A stretch of DNA of 64,000 nt from Phanerodontia chrysosporium. Taxonomy: Eukaryota > Basidiomycota > Agaricomycetes > Polyporales > Phanerochaetaceae. The stretch covers positions 868,001-932,000 of the forward strand of contig MJGA01000009.1 of the NCBI GenBank assembly GCA_001910725.1, in the 5' to 3' direction. Shown piece by piece: positions 50,341 to 61,802 of the stretch. The first letter of the stretch is position 1. The number at the start of each line of letters is the position of its first letter. Position numbers and translations under genes: made by a program. Below the pieces are notes generated by a model. The model did not search any database and was not told where the DNA came from. It worked only from the letters and a program-made list of their open reading frames with translations.

Positions 50341-52583
50341 TCATTCATCCATCGCAGCCAAGTGGACGAGGCCCTCTGCCTCTGGAAAACGCAACTTGAT
50401 CTGACATTGGAAAGGCTCCGGCGGACTGACAGTAAGGTCAGCTGTGCAAGGTAAGCCGACGCAGAGAGACGCGCACCTGATAAGCCAAGGCTCGAACTTC
50501 GCTTCGGGCACGATCTCGTGCCCATCTTCGTCGACTGCACGCTCGATCCTGAAGACGGTCAGGACGTGTGCGATCGCGAGCCAGAGCATGTCGTGAGCGA
50601 AGTGGCGTCCAGGGCACAAGCGCCGTCCAGCGCCGAAGCCCTCGACAGGATACGGCATGTCCGTGCGCAGCCTCCCGTCAGAGTCGAGGTATCTTTCGGG
50701 TCTGAAGATGTCTGGATCCGGATATACGCTCTCATCATGCAGGATAGCCCTAGCGTCAATGTGAGAATGATTTGCAATGATATCACTATGGAACGCACCA
50801 GGCGTTGATCATAACAATTGTCCCTGCTGGAATGTGGTATCCGCGGTACTCGTCGTCAACTGTGAGTCGATGCGGAACCCCTGGGCATCTCAGACTAGAA
50901 CCTCAGGCAGATGAACCGATATGTAGAATACGCACCCATGGGTCCGACAGGGTGCCAGCTATAGGACGTGATTATGAGCGCAAGTCATGAAGCTATCGCT
51001 GCTTGCGCACCGCAAGACTTCATGCAACATAGCTGCGACACGTGGGAGCGAATCACGGTCTTCTATCGATGGTAAGCGCTTCCTGCCTAGCACCATGTCG
51101 AGTTCGTCCTGAACGGTGACCTGTGTATCAGGAAAGAGGGTCATAGCCAACATCCACGTGTTGAGCGTCGCGTTGATCTGCTCCGTAGAAGTAGCGTATA
51201 AGCATTGGTTGAAAGGAGTAAAGCTATGCTGATCACCGTGTCTGATCCCCCTGCCGCAGATATGCCGTCAGTAGTACGACAATGGTGAAAGTGAGATCGT
51301 CATACCAATATAAGTCGTTCCTGCGAGGGACATGAAGATTTCGTCCATCTCCTTCATGTTGGCAGGATCGCTGACTTCGGAAAGGAGAGCAGTAGTGAAG
51401 CAAAGCCTCACATACTCATGTTGCTAGCATCCCAGGGTGATGATTATCAGAATATCTCGGGGAAATTGTACAACGCACCGCTGAGTTCTTGCAGACCTGA
51501 TAGGCGGTCTCGAACATTTCGTCGACTATGTTCTTCCAAATTGAAGCTTGACGCTTGGATCCAGCGCCAGGAAACCAATACGGAAGGTACTTCACTGGGA
51601 AATAGCGTCACAATGGCCAGCTCCGATAAAACCCTTTGTGTGGAGAACTCACGGACAGGTATCAGGTCAACTAAGGCAGTGAATATGAGCGACTAGAACA
51701 AGCACACGAATCACATGGTACGCACCCATGAAGACACTTGCAGAGATTTCCGCCAACGTTTCCAGTGCCCTTTCCACACGCCTGGCCTCGGGGTCATCTG
51801 GGCGCACGTCGAGGGCATATACTATGTCGAGTATGAGGGAGCTGGCCATACTGGAAGGCAAAGAGGTCAGGTTCACCCGAAGACAGGTTGGCGGATGACA
51901 TACTTACAAGCGAATATGCTCAGAGAAGGCCCTGGGCGACTCGAGGAGCGAGTGGAGAAGGCTCCGGCAGCTTTCACTTGCTTTAAGTTGTACTGCGAGA
52001 CAACCTGCGGGCGAAAGTGTTGATGGAAGAGTCGCCGCCGTTCCTTCCATGCATCCCCGTATCGCATGAGGGCCCAGTTGCGATGCCATCCTGTCCTGTG
52101 CGGGACGAAGAGTCAGCGCGAAGAGAGCGTCTTCTTGGCAGTTACGTCGACGTACAATTCATGTAGCATGACAGTTTCCTGCCTATTGAACCCACCATTA
52201 GGCAGCTCGAACGGTTGGAATAACGCGTACCTGTCCGAGTAGATAGTGGATCGCTTGTCCAGCAGGTCTCGTACGGCCCTCCCGCTGTTCAGCACCACAA
52301 AGTGCAATCCAAGCACTTGGTAGTGTATAATATCCGACCCTACACACGCAAAATCAGTTTTGATTGCCGAGACACAAGTAAACCAGACCGATGTACGATA
52401 TGTTGTGCTGAGCTCTTGGTGCTTCGTCCAGGAATGCTTTCGCGGCATGTCAAAAAGGTTCCCAAGAAGCGGTAGACCGCGTGGTCCGGGAGGATAACGC
52501 GAGCTGCGCGGATATCGAGCTGCGAGGGCACAAGCCAGCGCAAGGCTAGCGAGGAGGAACGCAACCGTGGTCCAGTCAGGCAT
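50341..52583 (-). CDS. Cytochrome P450, cluster gene 5
   Basis: From 52583: anchor (TTVAFLLASLALACALAA), [71 protein letters not shown] (C-helix), LILDIVYALDVRPDDPEARR, WFPGAGSKRQASIWK, LAMTLFPDTQ, ELDMVLGRKRLPS, HEVLR (ExxR), VDDEYRGYHIPAGTIVM, FRPERYL, and the haem loop FGAGRRLCPGRHFA. It ends PPEPFQCQIKLRFPEAEGLV with a stop at 50341. Its haem-end (LAIAHVLTVFRIERAVDEDG) is nearly the same as that of gene 9, so the two form a subgroup apart from genes 2-4. The middle part, around 51300-51500, is hard to splice and may carry damage. This is the last minus-strand tandem member. Confidence 0.77.
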
Positions 52584-53833
52584 TTGGATCGCGAGGCCAA
52601 AACGACCTCTTGACTGCGTGCTGCCGCGGGAACCTGCAATAAATAGCGTACCGTCGCTTGGACGCTGGTTTCAGTAGCCAATGTGGATAGGGTTATCCGG
52701 CCTTGGACCCTTACCAAGGACATGGACATCGACTTTTCCTTCTCCGAACATCGTGCTCCACAGATGGAATTCCGCTTAAGGTTCCATTATTGCGAGCGAC
52801 GCTAGCATCGGACCTTGCTACTTCTGAAGCGCCTCGAGTTCCAGGTCTACAGGGCGTGATAATCAGCGACAGGGGGAATACAGAGCATGAATGGCTCACG
52901 GACGCAGCCATAAGCCTTCGGACCACCTTGAGCAGCGGACCATAGGCTCTGGCGTGGATTCCTCCAATGTCGTAAGTCAACTGCATCGTAAATCAGCCGC
53001 TGGTCGTTGTCCTAGGGTCTCTCGTTTTGGCGCTGTCGTGTTTCCGCACACGATGTCAGCACCAAATATCGATACGTGACCTATCTACATGGTACGACAG
53101 TGCTGTGACAATTCTGTGAGCAAGCATGCACTTGAGGGTCAAGTCGTACCATAATATGGACTTACAGCTGAGTGAGAAGTGCCATTCGTGTTACTATCGA
53201 GAAACAAAGTTAGCCGCTACGACAAGGGCTCGAGACGAGGATGCAGTACCTTGTACTCCAGGCCACAATGGTGGTGACATTGGGCCTCTCGAAGTTATCC
53301 AATCATTTCCAAGCCCAAAACGCCTGCTTTACACCATCAGACGCTTTATGTTAAAGAGCCTGCACCTTGAGACTTGTTAAGTCCACTCTGGTGGCTCTGT
53401 GTCGCAACATGGGCGCAGAGGCGTCGATTGAAAAGGAGGTCGTCCGGCGAACCGCCAGGGACTCGGAGAACCACAGGCGTCAAAAAGCGCCAAGCAACTG
53501 ATGGCGGACAAACGCCCGAGCTGCGTGCCGCCTTCAACAAGTCAAGGTCAAGTTGGCTTTGTGGGACTCAGACCTCAACGGAAGGCCCAGGACGACTCGC
53601 AAATCTCCTCGGAAAGAGCCCAAACGTGTCGACATCTATCTAGGCACTTCCGTAGCAGTGCTGATGGCAGACTCAGACGGCTCCTATGTGCATGAAACCC
53701 CGACGGACACCGTGATTGCAGACCGCTAGCCTCCACCGCGAGTGACTGCACATTCCAGGACATACAGGACATTATGAGGCTTGTGAATTCCGTGCTCATC
53801 ATAGTCTGACTACGCTAACACGTCTCCAAACAG
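52584..53833. other. 1.25 kb between P450 gene 5 and the P450 relic
   Basis: No complete gene. The missing N-terminal two thirds of the relic were looked for here and were not recognised. Frames such as 53374-53643 have no motif. Confidence 0.4.
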
Positions 53834-54240
53834 ATGGCGTCCGCATGTGCCAATAGCTAAGCGTCATGTATCCGCGACCACACACCGCGCTATGAGCGAC
53901 GACACAGCGGATACTACATGTCTGCAGGACTGCTCGTTATCGGAAACACGTGGTACGTTCACAATCCTCGCCCATAGTGCCAGCAGCCGATTGAAAACGG
54001 GCAGTACTTTTCGTGGCCCGCACACCTCCAACCCGAAGCGCTTCCTCTTGGCCGAACGTGCGTTGCGCACCGATGTAGCGTTCCCCGTTAAGGTGTTCGG
54101 CTACAGCCGTCGCATCTGTCGGGCCGCCAATTCGCCATGGATGCTCTCTTCTTCGCGATCTCGAACATCCTCGCAATCTTCACAATCGAGAAGGCAGTCT
54201 ACGAGCACGGCGGGTCTAGCGAGGTGCGAAATGCCTTCAT
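53834..54240 (+). pseudogene. Cytochrome P450 relic (C-terminal third only)
   Basis: Begins at an acceptor-like site with RWRPHVPIAKRHVSATTHRA, followed by a DD..GYYMSAGLLVIGNTW box. After a putative intron comes NPKRFLLAERALRTDVAFP, KVFGYSRRIC (haem region, with the residues after Cys out of frame), and then FAMDALFFAISNILAIFTIE. Two one-base losses (about 53913 and 54115) break the frame, and no N-terminal exons are found upstream. It lies on the plus strand, opposite to its left neighbours. It is a truncated duplicate; its haem-end resembles genes 5 and 9. Confidence 0.75.
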
Positions 54241-55235
54241 GCTGCACGCTATCAGTTGCGCAATGGCTCACATGTGGAGGAAGTGCTCTAAGCGCCCTGT
54301 GCTACTGGCCCGAGCCATGCGAGGCACACTTCACCTCGGTCACTTGGTCGCTGCAGAAGCTGCTCTTAGCCCGGATGTATGCATTCTGCGAGCCTTGGAC
54401 TTACGTATCAGTCAACAGCCAAAAAGGAATACGCGAGTCCTTGAGCTCTGTCTATTATAGTGACTCTCGTGTGAACTGACGGCGGCAGACGTTAGGGCAC
54501 AGAGCAACCTCGCGCAGGTTGTGGCAAGGAAGCGCCCCGTGGCACCGCGTTCGCGCCGCATTCCGGACATGAAGCTGAAGTTACCTTAAAGCTGCCACGA
54601 CTCGGGGGCTCCGTCCCACGCCAGTCGTCATCCAGCAACTTGCAACCACGTGAAGGAGGCGAGGTCCTGTACAACATTGCTCATGCTCAATTCCATAGGT
54701 CAGCTTCTACTTCCTTATCAGACGCATTGGTTCAGAATGTCGTTGTTATCTGTACCAGATGTTGTGCTACCTCGATCTACAGCGAGAAATTAAACCTAGA
54801 TCCACGGCTACCGACCTCTCTTGTCTACGAGAGACGTCACAGTGTGTCTTTGGAACATGCGAGAATGCTGACGCGTACGCTAGCAGATGCATCATTGACT
54901 ATAGAGTGCGCGCATGCCTCTTCACTCTACCGCCGAACATGCGGAAGTAGAGAGAGGACCATGTGAGGCTAGTCGCTTCCCTGTTACTTGCTCACGCCGC
55001 AGCTCCACACCTTACGGTAAGCTTGACATATCGTGAGTGCAGAAAACCAACACGGTAACCTGATACAACAGCCCACCCTCTATCCTTCCGCAAAGGTGCG
55101 CACGTTGAATTCAGTCAAAGCCACAACCTCGTACCCAGCGACGGAGGTCCGATGGGCTTATAAATTCGCAGATGCCAACCGGCATTTTGTAGGGCAACCT
55201 CCTCACCGTAATCACCACCCCTCCAAACTCTCGAC
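54241..55235. other. Spacer with promoter of P450 gene 7
   Basis: No recognised gene. A TATAAA at 55159-55164 lies 77 bases before the ATG at 55236 and probably drives the next gene. Confidence 0.45.
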
Positions 55236-57516
55236 ATGCTCTCCAGTACGATTCTGGTATTTTCATCCGTCTGCACTCTAGCTGCCATCGTCGCTATATT
55301 CCGCAGATTTGGAGGTAAACGACGGCACCATTTTCCGCCGGGCCCATAGGACTCCCTATTGTCGGCAACCTGTTCGATGTGCCAACAAACTTCGGCTGGT
55401 ATACATTTGCCAAGTGGGCCCAACAATATAGTACGTCGCCTCTACGTCTTTATCCGCGTAGGCGACCGAGATCTAATCACCATATTTTCACTTAGACTCC
55501 GATATCATCCATTTCGAGGTGCTTGGGAAGCACTTCTACGTCCTTCATAGTGCTGCTCTTGCGAAGGAACTCTTTGAGCGACGTTCTCAGACTTACTCAG
55601 ATAGGTGGGTACCATGGTTTGCGCTAGTGCGGCTGCACTTGCACTGACATACTTCCAACCTACCCCTCGCCAGGCAACTCTCGGTAATGGCATGTGAATT
55701 GTGCGTCAATAATTGCTTCTCCTTGATGAGTACGGCACTAAATAATTCTTTCAGGACTGGTTGGCACCGCGTCTTGACATTGACGCCATACGGCGAGTAC
55801 TGGCGACAATACCGCCGCCTCTTTCACGAACACTTTCGTGCGCAAGTGATCCCTCAATATGAGGACAAGATGTTAACAAGCGCACGCAACCTGCTCCGAC
55901 TACTGCTGGAAACACCGGACAAGTTCCTCCGACATATCCGTCAGTGAGTATCATGCAAATGCATAGGTTCGCACTATTGATGGACTGGCAACAGCGCATC
56001 GGGGAGAACGATGTTAGACATTGTATACGCGTTGGATACGGAGGCTCATAATAACGCGGTAATCTTGGAAAGTGTTGAGAAGGCCATCGAGATTTTCGCA
56101 GAAGTCGCCGAAGGTGGTGCTTACCTCGGTGCGTCTTGGCGTCGACTTGAGCTATGATAGCACTCATCTCGCGACAGTGGACCATATTCCCATCTGTGAG
56201 TCTACGCACCACTGGTTCGCAGCATTTACTCAGGGATCACAGTGAAATATCTGCCCGCGTGGTTCCCTGGAGCAGGTTTCAAGCGGCAAGCAGCAGCTTG
56301 GCGGGTCCATGTGGACACGATGTACGAGGCCCCATACCAGGACGTGAACCGCCGTTTGGTATGTGCGTTCTGCCACAGGTTTGCGCGTGCTGACACTTGC
56401 AACTCAGCTCGCAGGAAAAGCGAAACCTTGCATCACGACAAGTCTCATATCCGCGTTTTCCGACAAGTGTGAGGATCCAGACGTGGAGGAGTCCCTTATT
56501 AGCTTTGCTGGCACGACGTATGGTGAGCATAAGTTGCAACTCAACGAAGGTCTAGAACTCATTGTTTACACTGACAGCTGGTTCCGACACGGTGAGTTCT
56601 TTCAGCTCGATAGAACGCACAGCGCATGCTGACAGCATACAATAGAGTGTATTCAAGATGACTATATTCATGCGAGCCATGCTACTCTTCCCTGAGGTCC
56701 AGGTCAAAGCGCAAGAAGAGCTCGACCGGGTAGTCGGCGGGATCGTCTGCCAGAGTTGGCTGACAAGGATTCTCTGCCGTACATCTCGGCTTTGTATAAG
56801 GAGTTGCTGAGGTCAGTCCGCCAACCACTAGCTTAGCTACTCCGTTGTTCACAAAGCTAAACTTGTTTTCTGTACAGATGGCACCCACTGTTCCCGCTTG
56901 GTCTGTGCAAATATCCTCGCCAACTCGACAGATGATACTGACTGCCACTAGCCTTCCCGCACAAGTCCACCGTAGACGACTGGCTGGATGGCTACTTTAT
57001 TCCGGCAGGCTCTCTCATAATTGGGAACGCCTGGTACGCAGTCATTCTTTACCATTGTTCTCGCGCAGGGCTAACAGTACTAGGGCCACCCTTCACGACG
57101 AGGAGCGGTATCCTGATCCAGAGGCCTTCCGCCCGGAGCGGTTCCTCACTGCTGATGGGAAGTTGGATCCAAGCGTCCCGGATCCTGTCGAAGCATTCGG
57201 ATACGGTCGCAGGATCTGCCCCGGTCGCCATTATGCCGATGCCAGCCTGTTCCTCTACATTGCGCACATATTGTTCGCATTCACCATCCGGAAGCCTCTC
57301 GATGAGAGAGGGAATGTCGTCGAACCACCCCCTGGGTTCGCGATGTCGCGACTGTTCTGGTGCGTCTATGTCGCTGTTCCTCTGATAAGAGAACTGGTGA
57401 TAAACCAGCGAACGCTTTGTAGGGTTCCGGAGCCGTTCAAAGCGAGCATAAAGCCCCGGTTTGAAGGGGTGGAGGAGTTGATACAGCTCTCGACGCAACT
57501 AGCGACTAACGACTAG
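55236..57516 (+). CDS. Cytochrome P450, cluster gene 7
   Basis: From 55236: anchor (TILVFSSVCTLAAIVAIF), HHFPPGP hinge, GLPIVGNLFDVP, IIHFEVLGKHFYVLHS, TGWHRVLTLTPYGEYWRQYR (C-helix), [68 protein letters not shown] (I-helix), KELLR (ExxR), [25 protein letters not shown], and the haem loop [14 protein letters not shown]. The last intron joins RLFW to VPEPFKASIKPRFEG. Two one-base losses: about 55348, just after FPPGP (where the given frame also meets TAG), and 56740-56742 (VVGG to DRLPELADKDSLPY). Everything else splices cleanly. The 55348 lesion hits a conserved hinge and could be real inactivation. Confidence 0.77.
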
Positions 57517-57751
57517 TGGCATGGCTCCCCGTATGTACGACAAGATGAATTGTATACCAAATTTCTACGATGCAATGTTTATGAATTGTTCTTTGAAGTT
57601 TCCACACTCGCATTGGTGATGACTGCAAGCACGGCGGATTGTCACAAAACCTCGGATACATACATTGATAACTTGCAACAGAGCTCGTAGCAAGTGTCGC
57701 GTCGACGCACAGCTTAAGACACTCAAAGGAATGCAGACTTGACATCTGCAC

Positions 57752-59978
57752 AGCCTCTCTACCCCTTCAAACCGCGGCTTGATGTCTGCCTCAAATGGCT
57801 CCGGCGCCCTACAAACCCAGCAGAACCATCATCATCCAATTCATCGACAGATGCAGGAGCATTGGCAGCGACGCACCAGAACAGCCGCGACAGCGCGTAC
57901 CCAGGCGGCGGCTCGACGACGTTCCCCTGCGCGTCGCGCGGCTTCTCGATCGTGAATGCGTGCAGCACGTGCGCCATCGCGAGGAACAGCGCAGCGTCGA
58001 CATAGTGGCGGCCCGCGCACATCCTGCGGCCGAACCCGAACACCTCGACGGGGTCCGGGACGGCGGGGTCGAGCGCGCCCTCGGCCGTGAGGAAGCGTTC
58101 CGGACGGAACGCCTCCGCGTCGGGGTAGCGCTCTTCGTCGCGGAACATGGCCCTGGAGTGGGCTGCGCGGTGAGAATGCCGACTCGGGGCGGTGGACGAT
58201 ACGTACGTACCAAACGTTGGCGATGACGATTGACCCTGCTGCGACGTAGTAGCCGTCGTACCAGTCGTCGTGGTAGACTTGTGCGGGACGGCTGGTACTG
58301 GTCAGTCCGACAGCTCTCGTGTTGCCTTCGAACATACCTATCGGGGTAATTGGGTGCCATCTGCGGTGACATGCACTTAGTCTCGGTGCAGTATCCTAGA
58401 TAATTCTCAATGTTGTACTGACCTCAACAGTTCCTTCGTTACGGCTGCGAGATACGGCAAAGATGCTTGGTCAGAGATCACAGGGAGACGGTCTCGGCCG
58501 ACCACTCGATCGAGCTCTTGCTGTGCTTTGCACTGAACCTCAGGGAAGACCATCATGGCCCGGACGAAAGCGATCATGGCGAACACAATCTACTGGATAT
58601 TTAGCATACATGGTTGCATGCATTCCGAGCTCGCTGACCGTATCTGAGGCAGCTATAGGACGGTCTCTCAGTGAGAAACCTTCTGTGAAGGCGGCCGTCA
58701 CTTACCATATGCTGTACCAGTGACGCAAATGAGAAGCTCCTCAATCTCTGGGTCTTCAGCCTTGTCCCCAAATGCCGACATGAGCTTGGTCGCAACACAG
58801 GGTTTAGCTTTCCCCTGTTTCTAGGGTACACTACAACGCTAGCGTCATATTGAGTGAGCAGAAAGTAGAGGACCCACCATATCACGCTTTACGTCCCCAT
58901 ACGGCGCTTCGAACATTGTCTCCACGTGTACTCGCCACTCCGCTGCCGCCGTTTGAAGCCCGCACCAGGGAACCATGTAGGGAGGTGTTTCACTGACGAT
59001 ATGAGCAACAATATTGTACGCCAACGACAGGGAGCAGCTTACAGAGTGGTATGAAGTCAACTATCAAGGGCGATATGAGTACAAAGCATGGTTATGAGCG
59101 TGCGGCGACGTACCCAGGTATACACCTCCATCAGCAATCTCAGTAACAATCTCTATGGCTTTCTCAATGCTCTCCATGCGCTCGGCACTATACTTGTCTA
59201 CGTCTATCCCGTACAAGACGGCCAATATTGTCCCACCCGAGATGCTGCGAACGATCAGCGCCCGTGCATGACTTGCAGAGACATGGTACTTACTGACGAA
59301 TGTGCTCAAGGAAATGATCTGGAGAGTCCAAGAAGGATCGCAGGAGCATTCGCGCACCATTCGTCAATTCTGCGTGATATTCTGGAATCGCCTGCTGGCG
59401 AAAATGCTGGTGGAAGAGGCGGCGCTGCTGCCGCCAGCTCTCGCCGTACGCCTTCATCGAGAACACGCGGTGCCAGCCAGTCCTAGGGCAGTCCGGAGTC
59501 GTCAGAGCTGCCGTGGGTAAGCCCATGTTATGATGACTCACAGCTCTTGAACCATCACAGACTGTTGCCTGAGGAGTCGGTCAGCGAGAGTGTCAGCGTG
59601 GTTATGAGATATAGAGAGACCTATCAGCATAGACTTGCGAGCGGCGCTCAAGCAAGTCTTTCGCAACTCGCACGCTGTTGAGAATGTAAAAGTGTTGTCC
59701 AAAGACTTCGAAATGGATGATATCCGAGTCTGTCGTGGAAGAAGGGTCAGAATATATGTGCTGAGTATGATAGCGCAACCTCTACGTACGATATTGGCGA
59801 GCCCACTTGGCGTAGGTGTACCATCCGAGATCTGTAGGTGCATCGAGCAGGTTACCAATCAAGGGGAGAGGTTTCGGACCGGGCGGAAACCGGTACCGCT
59901 CTCTGCCACGCCGACTAGCAATGAAATAGCAGCTACAATGCCAACTAGGCAGATTAGGAGAACAGACCGGTCAAGCAT
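57752..59978 (-). CDS. Cytochrome P450, cluster gene 8 (several apparent frameshifts)
   Basis: From 59978: anchor (SVLLICLVGIVAAISLLVG), RYRFPPGPKPLPLIGNLL, IIHFEVFGQHFYILNS, TGWHRVFSMKAYGESWRQQR (C-helix), [80 protein letters not shown] (ExxR), VYHDDWYDGYYVAAGSIVI, FRPERFL, and the haem loop FGFGRRMCAGRHYV. It is the closest relative of gene 7. One-base losses are implied near 59900, 58946, 58279 and 57752, more than in any neighbour, so real decay is possible. The 3' end is uncertain: after FEADIKPRFEGVERL the corrected frame stays open to about 57506. A stop cannot be placed with confidence. Confidence 0.7.
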
Positions 59979-61802
59979 TGCGGGCTGTGGAAGAAGAGGT
60001 GAAGCATACCGTACAGAGGCCATGGTCGCTAGTTATTCAACCATCCAGGAACATTTCCCTGAGCTTCGGTGACGCGTGCAACGCATGCAGTGGCAATAGA
60101 GTTGAGTCCCCTCTGGCAGCGGGACGCCGACGCCATGGTGGAGAGCTTCTTATCGTCGGTCTGAATATTTGGCACCAGACGTCAAACCAACAATGCGGGA
60201 GCGGTCAAGATCACCTGAACTTGACCTCGCGCAGGTCCAGACATTAATCCCATTCACTCACCCTGTCGTGTCGGCCATTCAATCGCCTGAGAATGACTGG
60301 TGTTTTGTACAAACAGCTGCACGTTCGTTAGCTGGGGACGCTGAGGCCGCCTGAAGAGCCGAAATTTCTGTCACCGTCGCGTGCCTGCCCAGACCGCTGC
60401 CAAAATGCCATGATTCTCACACCGTACGAAAAGCGTGAGTATGGCCAACTGTCGAAAACATGTCGAGTGGGGAAGAGAGTGCAGACCGGCGTCTACGGGT
60501 TAAACGCAACGTCGGTGGTTTGATGCGCCATCGAAAGCTCCCGGACATCGGGGACGTCGCTGCGTGGCGACCTCCTTTCCTCCTTTTCAACTCACTCGTT
60601 CCTCTTGTGACCCTTGACGCTCCGCCTCTTTGCATTGGCCAAAACGAAGGACTCACTATCGCTACCGGAGACACGCCCAATGTTGCACATCCAGACGATC
60701 ATGATAATGTGAAGCGTTCGAAGGCTTGGCCCCAGACGATGAGAGATGCATGCAACGGAGAGTGAAAGGGTGGTTGGGAAGTCCAGGTGCGTCAACTCTT
60801 GTGTCCTACTCTCGTTGCACTCACAGTCTTGCAGAGTCCTCTGTCGCGCCATGTTGAGTCTGCCCCTGTCTTCTCTTCAAGGCACGGCAGGCGGTGTTCA
60901 GCGCTCAGTATTCCTGCTCTTCATCGGAGCCTCGCGAACACGGCTGTTGCGCAGTCCCACAGTCGAACCGAGGACAATGGCGCGAACGACATCAGGACCC
61001 ACGGGCAAGGCCCGCGTGCAGGACTCCGCTCCAGCATGCATCTCACTGTCTTCTCCTGGATGTTTCCTCTATGATGCTCGAAGTCCCTCTGCACCTGGAT
61101 ACCTACAAAGCTGAATTCTTGCGCGAGGTGCTGTGCTCATGACGCTGCGATCCGGGCAGGTTTAAACGCGTCTCTCGACCTTCAGGCGACACTACCGGCT
61201 GGCGACACAGAAGAACTTGCACTCTACAATGAAGCGGCACTAATCCGAAGTCACCTCTCTCAGAGCATGCTATCTCCCTTGATCTTCTGGACCTGTGATT
61301 GGGCTTCTTCACAGGTCGACTTCTCCCGGTGTGGATCTTCTCCAATTCTGATCAGCAGGGGCCTAAAGCAGGCGCACTGCACCGACTGCTAGCAGGCGAA
61401 GTATTGCTACAGGGCCTTTGGAAGCCTTGTACAACGTTATGTGTACAATTATCTGGCATTCCAATCCATTCTGCACAAGAATATCATCTCTTACATCTGA
61501 ATATCGTGTCTCCCTGCCCGTCTCTTCGATGCAACAGCCACGGCATACGTAACCCTCGTGAGAGTGTTGCGGGTGTTCGTGATATGTGTTTATAGTGAGT
61601 ACACGAGCCAATGCTTCCTCCTGCTACTGAATGCGAGCGACGCTGATTGCGTGCCTGCAGTGTGCCTATACACAGTACAGAACATCGCGCCATTCCCGAG
61701 ATGCATCAGAAGTATCTGCACCTCGAACAACCGATTCACACAGTGGCGATACTTATACCAGGATTGAGATAGACAGGGTGGTTGTGGCACACCTCAATCA
61801 TC
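59979..61802. other. 1.8 kb spacer between divergent P450 genes 8 and 9
   Basis: The two genes start back to back, so both promoters lie here. Frames of up to about 120 codons exist (for example 60746-61114, +) but show no motif. No repeat or RNA gene recognised. Confidence 0.45.
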
